Shown: positions 26,701-33,139 of the stretch, in pieces
How positions within the stretch are numbered: the first letter of the stretch is position 1
How the letters are laid out: each line of letters opens with the position of its first letter
Origin: DATEJJ01 sp039649115
GTDB taxonomy: Bacteria; Actinomycetota; Actinomycetes; Mycobacteriales; Micromonosporaceae
DNA length: 36,133 nucleotides
NCBI GenBank assembly: GCA_039649115.1
Contig: JBBWZQ010000236.1
Location: 1 to 36,133 of the forward strand
Direction of reading: 5' to 3'
The notes under the pieces: generated by a model
Database searches by the model: none
Seen by the model: the letters and a program-made list of their open reading frames with translations, nothing else
Told to the model about the DNA's origin: nothing
Program-made: the position numbers and the translations under genes

Positions 26701-29700
26701 AGCTACACCCTCTCGGCCTGGGTGAACCTCAGCTCGATGCCCGCGTTCGTCACCCCCGTGGTATCCGTCTGGGGCAACGCCTACCCCTCCGCCGAGATCT
26801 CGTACTCGAACGGCAGCCCGGGGTCGTGGAAGTTCCAGACCAGCGATCGGGATGTGGGTTCGCCCGCCAACACCATCGTGTTCGGGAGCACCCCGCCGGC
26901 GACGGGCTCCTGGACCCACCTGGCGGGCGTCTACAACGCGGCCAGCGCAACCATGACGCTCTACGTCAACGGCGCCGCCCAGGGCACGGCCACCACGACG
27001 CGCACCTGGACCGCCAAGTCCATGGTCATCGGCTCGTTCGTGTTCGGCTCGGTCGCCAACGTGCAGGTGTACCAGCGGGCGCTGTCCGCGACCGATGTCG
27101 CCACCCTGTACGGGGCCGGAAACGCCGGCGGCACCGTCTCCGACACGACGCCGTCCGGCCTGGTCACCTCCTACGGGTACGACGGGGAGAGCCGGGTCAC
27201 GTCCGAAGTGGACCCCGCGGTGACCGACCGGATCACCGGCGCGGTGCACACCGCGCACGTCAGCACGGTGTACGACGTCGACGGCAACCTGCGCACGCAG
27301 ACCGTCGCCGACGACACCGGTGGGGACGCGTCCCGCACCAGGTCCACCACCTACAACAAGTACGACCAGGTGGAGACGTCCACCGACGCGACGCAGAACA
27401 CCACCTCGTACGGCTACGACGGGTACGGCAACAAGACGTCGCAGACCGATCCGCAGGGCAACAGGACGACATACACCTATGACCCGGACGGGCACCTGCT
27501 GACCCAGGTGCTGAACAACTACACCGGCGACCCGGTCAACCCGCAGGCGGCCACCCAGCTGACCGAGCTGTCGCGGGCGTACGACCCGGCCGGTCGGCTG
27601 GCATCCATCACCAACGCGATGGGCAACACCACGGCGTACACGTACACCGACAACGGGCTGCCGGTGACCGCGACGCGCACCGACAGCGCGGGCCACAACC
27701 CGTTCGTCATGAAGACCGACACGTACGACACGGCCGGCAACATCGTGCAGGAGGTCACCAACAACGGCGCCACCACGACCACCACCGCGCTGGACGCGGC
27801 GTCCCGCCCGACGCTGACCCGGGAGGATCCGAGCGGGCTCAACCGCACGACGCGGGTCTCGTACACCGCCGACGACCTGGTGGCCACGAGCACCCGCACC
27901 GACGGCAGCGGCGCGACGCTGGTGACCTCGGCGACATACGACCCGATGGGGCGCACGACCTCCAAGTCGGTGGCGGCGGACGGGGCCGGGCACCCGGTGG
28001 GTTGGTGGCGGCTCAACCAGAGTGGTGGGTCCACTGTGGTCGACTCGTCGGGCACCGGCAACACCGCGACGGCGGACTCCGGGGTCAAGTGGACCGGCGG
28101 CGGGGCCGGCCTCAACGGCACCACCGCCGCAACGGTCACCACCTCCGGTCCGGTGCTCACCACGACCGCGTCGTACTCCGTTTCGGCGTGGGTGAACCTC
28201 ACCGCGGTGCCGACGGCGTTCCAGACCGCGGTGTCCCAGGACGCCAGCGTCAACTCGGGCTTCTATCTGCAGTACTCCCCGACGGAGAAGGCGTGGGCGT
28301 TCGGCCAGCCGGCGTCGGACACCAGCAATTCGACCGCGATCCGGGCCGCCGGCACCACGGCGCCGGCCGCGGCCACCTGGTACCACCTGGTGGGCACGTA
28401 CGACTCGTCGAGCGGCGCGATGTCGCTGTACGTCAACGGCGCGGTCGCCGGCACGGCCACCAACGCCGCCTCGTTCGCCGCGGCCGGCCCGCTCGCCATC
28501 GGCCGCGGCCGGTACAACGGCGGCGCGACCGACTTCTTCAACGGCCAGGTCGCCAACGTCCAGGTGTACCAGCGCGTGCTGAGCGCCGCCGACGTGTCCA
28601 CACTGTACGGTGCCGGTGCCGGGCGCACCGGTGGCACCGTCGCCTCGTCCCGCCAGCTGACCACGAGTTGGCGGCTGGACCAGCGCGGGCTGCCGCTGTC
28701 CATGACGGACGCGAACGGCGGCACGACGAACTACGCGAACGACGAGGCGGGCCGTATCGCGGTCACCACGTCGCCGGCCGTGTCGGTGGAGTCCGGGGGC
28801 GGCACGGCGGTGTCCGCCCGTCCGGTCACCATGCACGGCTACAACTCCTTCGGCGACGAGGTGGAGCAGCAGGACGCGAAGGGCAACACCGTGACGACCG
28901 TGTACGACGCGAACGCGCGGCCGGTGTCCACGACGCAGCCCAGCTACACGCCGCCGGGCTCGTCGACGCCGATCGTCCCGGTGACCGTGCGCACGTACAA
29001 CGAGGTCGGTCACGTGACCAAGGTGAGCGATCCGCTCGCACACGACACCAGCTACGTGTACGACCAGCTGGGTGACGTGGCGCAGATCACCGACGCCAAC
29101 GGCCGGGTGACGCACAACACGTACAACCTCAACGGGGAGCAGCTTTCCACGACCGATCCGAGCGGGGCGCAGGTGCAGGCCACCTACGACCATCTGGGCC
29201 GGCGGATCACCGCCAGCACCCTGGAGCGGTACCCGAGCGCGGCCGTGTACACCACGAACTACTCCTACACGGCCAGCACCACGAACCCCGGCGGCGCCTG
29301 GCTCGCGTCGCAGACCAGCCCGGGCGGAGTCACCACCTCCAACGGGTACAACAAGCTGGGCGAGCAGACCTCGGTCACCGACGGGGCCGGCAACACCACC
29401 AACTACCGGTATGACTTCCTCGGCCGGCACGCGGCCACCGTGTCGCCGGACAACTCCTCGACCACCGTGTCGTTCGACGAGTCCGGCAATCCCACGTCCA
29501 CGTCCACGTTGGACCCGGGCGGCGCGGTGCTGGCGTCCCGCTCCGCCACGTACGACGCGGTGGGCAACGTGCTGTCGTCCACCGACGCGCGGCAGACGAC
29601 GACGCGGTTCACGTACGACGCGCTGGGGCGCCTGACGCAGGAGGTGCAACCGGACACCGCCAGCACGGCGATCACCACCACGTTCGGGTACGACGCGGTC

Positions 29701-32700
29701 GGCAACAAGACCCGGTTCACCGACGGTCGGCACAACTCCTGGGTGTACACGGTCAACTCCTGGAACCTGCAGGAGTCGGAGATCGAGCCAGCTACCGCGA
29801 CCTACAGCGCGGCGGCGGACCGCACGTTCACGATGGTGTACGACGCGATGGGCCAGCCGACGCGGCAGGTGCTGCCCGGGGGTGTCGCGGTCACCGCCGG
29901 CTACGACGCGGTCGGCCAGCTCAAGACGCAGGCGGGTGCCGGCGCGGAGGCCGCGACCGCTGACCGCAGCTTCGACTACGACCCGGCCGGCCGGGTCAGG
30001 TCCGCCAGTACCGGGGTGGCCGGGACCGCACCTGCCACCGCGGAGACGTTCACCTACAACGACCGCGGCCTGCTGCTGACCGCGACCGGTTCCGCGGGGG
30101 ACAGCTCGTTCAGCTACACGGCGGACGGGCGGATGGGTTCGCGTACCGACGCGGCCGGCGCCACCACCTACGGCTACGACACGGCCGGGCGGCTGTCCAC
30201 CCTGAACGACCCGGCCACCGCCACCACGATGTCGTACGGGTACAACACGCTGAACCAGGTCAGTTCGATCAGCTACGGCACCGGGGGGAACCAGCGGACC
30301 TTCGGCTACGACCCGACGCACCGGTTGAAGGCCGACACGCTGAAGACCGGAGCCGGCGCCGTGGTCGCATCCATCTCCTACGGGTACGACGCGAACGACA
30401 ACCTGACGTCGAAGACGACCGCTGGCTTCGCCGGCGCCGCGGCCAACACGTACACCTACGACCTGGCGAACCGGCTCACCTCCTGGACCGCCGGTTCCAC
30501 CACGGTGCCGTACGCGTACGACGCGTCCGGCAACCGTACCCAGGTCGGCGCGAACGTCTACACCTACGACGCCCGCGACCAGCTCACCAGCGACGGCGCC
30601 AGCACCTACCACTACACTGCCCGCGGCACCGTGGACAGCCAGACCTCCACGAGCGGGACCGTGTCGTCCACATCGGACGCCTACGGGCAGACCAGCACGC
30701 AGAGCACCCAGACCTACAGGTACGACGCGCTGGGCCGGGTGCTGACCGCGAAACCCGACAGCGGTACCGCCACCCAGCTCACCTACAGCGGTGCCGGCAA
30801 CCACGTGGCCTCGGACGGCACCACCACGTACACCCGCGGCCCGTCGGGTGCGGTGATCGGCATCGGCACGCCCGGCACCAGCGGCGGCGGCGTGCTCGCC
30901 TACACCGACGTGCACAACGACGTCGTCGGCGACTTCACCGCCACCGGCACCAGCCTGGCCGGCTCGACCGCCTACGACCCGCTGGGCAATGTGCTGGCCA
31001 CCAGTAACCAGGCGGGCCACCTCGGCTACCAGTCCGGCTGGACGGATCCGACCACCAAGCGCGTCAACATGGCCGCCCGCTGGTACAACCCCGCGACCGG
31101 GCAGTTCGCCAGCCGCGACACCGTCGAACAGTCCGCGGCACCCAACTCCGCCAGCTTCAACCCGTTCGCGTACGCCGGCGACAGTCCGGTGACCGGCACC
31201 GATCCGAGCGGCCACGGCTGGTGGTCGACGGTGAAGAGTTGGGGCTCGACCGCGTGGCACGCCACCGTGTCCGCCTGGCACGCCACCACCAACTTCGTGT
31301 CCACCTATGTCGTCCACCCGATCGTTTCGGCGGCCCGCAGCGCCTGGACCTGGGCGCAGCACACGTACCAGACCGCCGTCAACCGGCTCCTCGACGCCTT
31401 GGACCGCCAGATCAAGGCGCTGCAGCGCCAGTGGCAGCAGATGCAGGCGCATATCCGCGCGGTCAACAACGAGATAAAACGCCGCGCGAGCCAGGCGGCG
31501 CACGTCGTCGCCACCGCTTACCACGCGACGAAGCACGCGGTGAGCACCGCCACCACCTTCGTCCAGCACCACGCGGCGGCCATCGGCGCGTTCGTGGTGT
31601 CGACCGCCGTGTTCATGGGCTGCGAGGCGGTGCTCGGCGCGGCGACCGGCGGTGTGGGCGCGGTGGCCGGCGCGGTCGCCTGCGGCGCGTTGTCCGGTGC
31701 GGTCGGCGGGCTGTTCGAGCAGGGGGCCAAGTGCTTCGACGGCCAGAAGGGCGCCTGCTCGGCCGGCTCGTTCCTCAAGGCCGGTCTGGTCGGCGGGGCC
31801 GTGGGTGGGCTGGCGGGCCTCGGCGGCGCGCTGGGCGGCAAGGTCCTGGCTGCCGTCGGTGGCAAGGCGCTGCGGGCGATCGGCGGGCTGTTCGGTCGCG
31901 GCGGTGCCGAGGCGGCCGAGGGCGCCGCCGAGGGCCTCGCCGTGGACGCGGCGAGCAGCACCGTGGACACCGCCGCGGAAAGCGTCGCGGGCGGTGCGGC
32001 CAGATCCGGTTCGAGAGACGCCGCCGGGGCGGGCGCACCGCGTGGCGGCGAGGTGCCGCGCGGCCGCGGCCCGTCCAGCGAACGCCCCACCGAGCAGCCG
32101 CGCGCCGGCGAGGAACCGTCGAGTCCGTCCTGCAACACAGCGGTGCACAGCTTCACCGGATCGACACCGGTCCTCCTGGCCACCGGCCGCACCAAGCCGA
32201 TCGACAAGGTCAAGGTCGGCGACAAGATCACTAATGCGGTACCTGGGGACAGCGGCACCCGTACCCACACCGTGCAGGCCGTCATCGTGACCGAGACGGA
32301 CCACGACTTCGTCGACGTCACCGTGGCGCCCGGCGGCCGGACCGCCGACGCCCGGCAGCCGGGCCGGCTCGCCAGGGCGGCGATGACGACGGCGGCCGCG
32401 GTGGCGGCGATCGCGGCCGCGGCGGCACCGGCCCACGGCGGCACGCTGACCACCACGTTCCACCACCCGTTCTACGACCGCACCCAGGCGGCCTTCGTTG
32501 ACGCCGAGGCTCTGCGGGTCGGCGACGAACTGCAGACCCCGGACGGCGGCACCGCGACCGTCACCGGTCTGCGCCTCTACCACGCCACCCAGACCACCTA
32601 CGACCTCACCGTCGGCGGCCTCCACACGTACTACGTGACTGCGGGCACCACCCCGGTACTCGTCCACAACTGCGAACCCAAGGTGTGGGAGCCCGGTCGC

Positions 32701-33087
32701 CCGGGTGTGGACAACACACCCCAGGGCCCGCTTCCCCGAGATGCTGGGCTCAAGCCCGGAGCGGATCTCAAACAGGGCGACTACACCTACGTGGTCAAGA
32801 AGGACGGTTCGCTCCGGGCGATGCACAACGATGACATGGACGCCCTTGAGGCCACCGCTGGGCACACAAGCCTGGCTGAGAGGGAGGGTGTTCACATGGC
32901 GGGAACCTTCCACGTGGAGGCGGGTGAGATCACCGAGTTCGGCAACTTCTCGGGCCACTACCGGCCTATTGATGAGTCTGGATTTATGCCGTTGGAGGAC
33001 ATTGCGCGAGCCGCCCTTGCGAGACACGGGTTGCCAGCACCGGGGCCCGACGCTTGGAACTACTACGTGGGTCCGCCCCTGCCGTGA
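20776..33087 (+). CDS. RHS/YD-repeat polymorphic toxin with lectin/LamG modules, Hint domain and C-terminal toxin
   Basis: This is a 4103-residue secreted toxin. Residues 1-60 carry a signal sequence (RRVALVMVVLLAFTVAV; possible cleavage after AAWA). Approximate order: DNRLRE-like (357-535); Fn3-like (537-640); RHS entry region (648-720); LamG 1 (890-1132); LamG 2 (1189-1533) interrupted by a ricin-type lectin (1320-1441); discoidin F5/8C (1640-1790); LamG 3 (1918-2115); LamG 4 (2405-2615); YD repeats between and after these to about 3390; RHS core (RWYNPATGQFASRD at 3436, DPSGHG at 3476); Gly/Ala-rich hydrophobic segment (3598-3650); Hint (3786-3965); toxin tip (3966-4103). In this class the YD repeats form a shell enclosing the tip, and Hint cleavage is expected to free it. 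The closing tip codons are far less GC-biased than the body, consistent with tip exchange. The downstream WD40 gene is the likely immunity gene. Confidence 0.93.
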   Translation: MRGRLAPTGRHSRAGRRVALVMVVLLAFTVAVPQGLPKNGGFPLSWLRALLAVPAAWASPMPPTPKQASGTAKGRGHDAAASATRAGGGAGRPTGRGKGELPAYVPAARRFTPGQSAAGRRGFDPKTSQRVAAKSTATSTYFTNADGSITRKFSQTPVNYRDSAGNWQAIDTALRRAGDGRWSAKANSLNVGFAATADDPHLVSIALDASHSIAYGLGGAAPVSGVANGSTVTYPAALPGTDVRLTSTLSGMREDLVLHSADAGNAWQFPLDLHGLTATVAKDGSVELRDAAGKKVGAIPASYAYDAKVDPKSGERATTHAARYELRTVAGSTVLTLTVDTAWLGDPARVFPVTVDPSILNTQAITTYAASGTTNDHSMEDFIKIGSFDSGTNSARSFLRFPTYGIDNSQISVSAASLDLFVNHANGCPTAQRFDVAAVTQDWMPSTLTYPGPSVGASIGNLTPSTPNACANTAVDPLVGDWVTVPLSTATFTGWGNGTVKDYGLAIYAATTDSLHWKYLGSTYSKAPNLTLTYTGNVAPQIIAQQPNNGAGLATLTPQLSAQGTIDLNVVGPSPDGGPQYEYQIYDSGGTRVLDSGLVNGAYTVPAGKLQWGKTYVWEVQAFDGANFTLSPVWYQFTTQVPQPAITSGLSQNSGGHGFDPAIGNYTTSSTDADTATVGPALSVVRDYNSRDPRATGAFGAAWSSLYDAQAVERYTPSNAVSTVVATYPDGSQVGYGRNADGTFTPPLGRAAKMIKLSNGYELIDKADTTYRFTQSLTPGAYGISSVADANGRTETFTWSGGHITTVTSVVSGRALHLNWTTPSGATAAHVSTVVTDPVVAGQSGTALTWTYGYTGDQLTSVCPPGTTTACTRYGYQTGSPYHSQVLDQAPKSFWPLAETSGSTAASAVAASEGADAGTYSNVTLANTAGPLTGGSAMAGAFNGTSSKVQLPNLHVGQALSQSVSIWFKTAAGAGAGVLFSSSDMTIRSTATSGNYLPTLYVGSKGFLYGMWWLTDPGLPTPIKSSKVVNDGLWHHVVLTGSETSQVMYLDGAQVAGSTGGWGTLGNEGASMPWLLSHNYLGTGFLGGLPWPDNPYTNDSSTLHAVYLNGSVADVSYYDTQLGLPDVTALYQTATHSTSLLTSITRPSGNAYATVGYDPVSATVTTVTDENGGKWTVAAPTVSGSSQVYRASVLGSGPQAYYRLGESAGAAQAISEVKYAAGTYANTTLGGAGRFADQPAAAFNGTTSSVQMPGGLVNGTGAQSFSMWFNTTTTGGVLLSTQASALGGTTCPCLPVLWVTSDGKLRGLAPSIAPTGPLTGGIPGKCVDDYGSQTADATIIQMWTCNGTDAQNWTINADGSVRVFGKCLDVKSSGTVDGTKVQLYTCNSSGAQMWQPFNGGLRNPQSGKCLDDPNSSTADGTQLQIYTCNGSKAQQWTLSLASSAAVTDGRWHQAVLTSSGTAQTLYVDGVKTQSSSGAVTLNGGPQPNTYLGAGATGAGWASLTANTTAYFKGGLAEAAFFRSELSGAAVTAQYDAARNSSGLAPMTTVKVTDPGSKTLTYQYDPLHNNRMIAMTDGRGFRTTYGYDTSGFLYTSTDPNGAVTTTGHDAEGNEVSKTTCQNQAANVCSTTYMTYQPNTMGVDQAKGATVTASSSYVGDGWSTANAVDGNTTSVTGAPGWSSVGSSSASTTQWVQVDMGSARSLNRVDLYPRTSRLGAGFPQAFTIAVSADGSTWTTVTTQTNYAQPTTPAPASFSFTARSVRYVKVNATTLRTDGSSTYYLQLSEIAALNDLPDPTAGLLLTQRDPRSSSATDNTYLTSYGYDAVGDATSVTGPPVAGFPNGRTSTVAYTDGTSVPAADTGSAPAGLPYRTVSAGGAVYTISYLHNGDVASTTDADGLVTRYAYDNIGQVASKTVDSGKPAGWWRLNQTSGTVVSDSSGLANAGSATNVTWSGGAAVFNGDGKVTVGAPVVNTAASYTLSAWVNLSSMPAFVTPVVSVWGNAYPSAEISYSNGSPGSWKFQTSDRDVGSPANTIVFGSTPPATGSWTHLAGVYNAASATMTLYVNGAAQGTATTTRTWTAKSMVIGSFVFGSVANVQVYQRALSATDVATLYGAGNAGGTVSDTTPSGLVTSYGYDGESRVTSEVDPAVTDRITGAVHTAHVSTVYDVDGNLRTQTVADDTGGDASRTRSTTYNKYDQVETSTDATQNTTSYGYDGYGNKTSQTDPQGNRTTYTYDPDGHLLTQVLNNYTGDPVNPQAATQLTELSRAYDPAGRLASITNAMGNTTAYTYTDNGLPVTATRTDSAGHNPFVMKTDTYDTAGNIVQEVTNNGATTTTTALDAASRPTLTREDPSGLNRTTRVSYTADDLVATSTRTDGSGATLVTSATYDPMGRTTSKSVAADGAGHPVGWWRLNQSGGSTVVDSSGTGNTATADSGVKWTGGGAGLNGTTAATVTTSGPVLTTTASYSVSAWVNLTAVPTAFQTAVSQDASVNSGFYLQYSPTEKAWAFGQPASDTSNSTAIRAAGTTAPAAATWYHLVGTYDSSSGAMSLYVNGAVAGTATNAASFAAAGPLAIGRGRYNGGATDFFNGQVANVQVYQRVLSAADVSTLYGAGAGRTGGTVASSRQLTTSWRLDQRGLPLSMTDANGGTTNYANDEAGRIAVTTSPAVSVESGGGTAVSARPVTMHGYNSFGDEVEQQDAKGNTVTTVYDANARPVSTTQPSYTPPGSSTPIVPVTVRTYNEVGHVTKVSDPLAHDTSYVYDQLGDVAQITDANGRVTHNTYNLNGEQLSTTDPSGAQVQATYDHLGRRITASTLERYPSAAVYTTNYSYTASTTNPGGAWLASQTSPGGVTTSNGYNKLGEQTSVTDGAGNTTNYRYDFLGRHAATVSPDNSSTTVSFDESGNPTSTSTLDPGGAVLASRSATYDAVGNVLSSTDARQTTTRFTYDALGRLTQEVQPDTASTAITTTFGYDAVGNKTRFTDGRHNSWVYTVNSWNLQESEIEPATATYSAAADRTFTMVYDAMGQPTRQVLPGGVAVTAGYDAVGQLKTQAGAGAEAATADRSFDYDPAGRVRSASTGVAGTAPATAETFTYNDRGLLLTATGSAGDSSFSYTADGRMGSRTDAAGATTYGYDTAGRLSTLNDPATATTMSYGYNTLNQVSSISYGTGGNQRTFGYDPTHRLKADTLKTGAGAVVASISYGYDANDNLTSKTTAGFAGAAANTYTYDLANRLTSWTAGSTTVPYAYDASGNRTQVGANVYTYDARDQLTSDGASTYHYTARGTVDSQTSTSGTVSSTSDAYGQTSTQSTQTYRYDALGRVLTAKPDSGTATQLTYSGAGNHVASDGTTTYTRGPSGAVIGIGTPGTSGGGVLAYTDVHNDVVGDFTATGTSLAGSTAYDPLGNVLATSNQAGHLGYQSGWTDPTTKRVNMAARWYNPATGQFASRDTVEQSAAPNSASFNPFAYAGDSPVTGTDPSGHGWWSTVKSWGSTAWHATVSAWHATTNFVSTYVVHPIVSAARSAWTWAQHTYQTAVNRLLDALDRQIKALQRQWQQMQAHIRAVNNEIKRRASQAAHVVATAYHATKHAVSTATTFVQHHAAAIGAFVVSTAVFMGCEAVLGAATGGVGAVAGAVACGALSGAVGGLFEQGAKCFDGQKGACSAGSFLKAGLVGGAVGGLAGLGGALGGKVLAAVGGKALRAIGGLFGRGGAEAAEGAAEGLAVDAASSTVDTAAESVAGGAARSGSRDAAGAGAPRGGEVPRGRGPSSERPTEQPRAGEEPSSPSCNTAVHSFTGSTPVLLATGRTKPIDKVKVGDKITNAVPGDSGTRTHTVQAVIVTETDHDFVDVTVAPGGRTADARQPGRLARAAMTTAAAVAAIAAAAAPAHGGTLTTTFHHPFYDRTQAAFVDAEALRVGDELQTPDGGTATVTGLRLYHATQTTYDLTVGGLHTYYVTAGTTPVLVHNCEPKVWEPGRPGVDNTPQGPLPRDAGLKPGADLKQGDYTYVVKKDGSLRAMHNDDMDALEATAGHTSLAEREGVHMAGTFHVEAGEITEFGNFSGHYRPIDESGFMPLEDIARAALARHGLPAPGPDAWNYYVGPPLP
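21844..22380 (+). other. DNRLRE-like segment of the RHS toxin
   Basis: Residues about 357-535 read like the cell-surface DNRLRE module: RSFLRFPTYGIDNSQISVSAASL, then a QDWMPSTLTYPG motif, then ending DSLHWKYLGSTYSKAPNLTLTYT. It probably mediates surface attachment or stalk formation. Confidence 0.6.
23443..24171 (+). other. LamG-like domain 1 of the RHS toxin
   Basis: It begins with SFWPLAETSG, has FNGTSSKVQLP and SVSIWFKT, and ends with GLWHHVVLTGS, QVMYLDGAQV and VSYYDTQLGLPDV. This is the standard concanavalin/LamG order for carbohydrate or protein binding. Confidence 0.7.
24340..25380 (+). other. LamG-like domain 2 interrupted by a ricin-type (QxW) lectin
   Basis: The LamG half AYYRLGESAG to FSMWFNTTTTGGVLLS (residues 1189-1319) is separated from its second half GRWHQAVLTSSGTAQTLYVDG (about 1447-1533) by a ricin B-like trefoil. 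The trefoil has three QxW repeats (AQNWTI, AQMWQP, AQQWTL) and three GKC(V/L)D repeats at 1320-1441. The QxW lectin sits in the loop after 'LAPSIAPTG'. Confidence 0.75.
25693..26145 (+). other. Discoidin (F5/8 type C) domain of the RHS toxin
   Basis: Residues about 1640-1790 follow the F5/8C pattern: ATVTASSSYVGDGWSTANAVDGN, then TQWVQVDMGSARSLNRVDLY, FTIAVSADGSTWTTVTT, and RYVKVNAT with LQLSEIAAL. Such domains bind glycans. Confidence 0.75.
26527..28640 (+). repeat. Duplicated LamG-like domains 3 and 4
   Basis: LamG 3 (26527-27120) and LamG 4 (27988-28640) share WWRLNQ at their starts, AASY(T/S)(L/V)SAWVNL in the middle, and ANVQVYQR(A/V)LSA(T/A)DV(A/S)TLYGAG at their ends. The similarity shows a tandem-style duplication with YD repeats between the copies. 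Confidence 0.8.
28663..30960 (+). repeat. Main YD/RHS repeat array
   Basis: Dozens of copies of the pattern (Y/F)(G/T/S)YD.x(G/N/D)...T.(D/N)..G fill this stretch, for example YVYDQLGDVAQITDANGRVT, FTYDALGRLTQEV and YGYDTAGRLSTLND. Shorter blocks occur at 25435-25620, 26215-26520 and 27160-27965. Together they build the beta cocoon of RHS proteins. Confidence 0.85.
32131..32670 (+). other. Hint autoprocessing domain of the RHS toxin
   Basis: It starts at Cys 3786 (CNTAVHSFTGSTPVLLATG), has KPIDKVKVGDKI, TTFHHPFYD, LRVGDELQT, and ends ...TTPVLVHNC. These are the Hint/intein blocks A, F and G. A hydrophobic Ala-rich insertion (32332-32439) interrupts it. It is expected to self-cleave near the toxin tip. 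Confidence 0.85.
32671..33087 (+). other. C-terminal toxin tip, 138 residues, unassigned
   Basis: From CEPKVWEPGRPG to GPPLP (residues 3966-4103). Visible motifs are GDYTYVVKKDGSLRAMH, HTSLAEREGVHMAGTFHVE, and EITEFGNFSGHYRPID. From memory, the 'HTSL...AGT...V..G.I...N.SGHYRP' layout recurs in other polymorphic toxin ends, but I cannot name an activity. Conserved His and Tyr residues could be catalytic. The last 30 codons use ATT, GAT, TCT, GGA, TTT and AGA, unlike the body. Confidence 0.75.
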
Positions 33088-33139
33088 TAGGGTGCGTCGC
33101 CTGTGCGGGATCGCTTGTGAGTGAGGACGGCGGATTGGG

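Noticed and set aside
32131..32670. Reading the Hint region as a splicing intein
   Set aside because: The flanks are an RHS carrier and an effector tip, not two halves of one enzyme. The arrangement fits a pretoxin Hint domain that cleaves rather than splices.
25558..33027. A 2489-codon open frame on the minus strand inside the RHS gene
   Set aside because: It is antisense to an unmistakable RHS/Hint protein and reads as low-complexity Arg/Gly/Val-rich sequence. Long antisense frames arise where GC-rich codon bias removes stop codons.
20776..33087. The repeats in the RHS gene as a CRISPR or tandem DNA satellite
   Set aside because: The similarity is at protein level (YD motif) with irregular spacing and no identical repeats separated by unique spacers.
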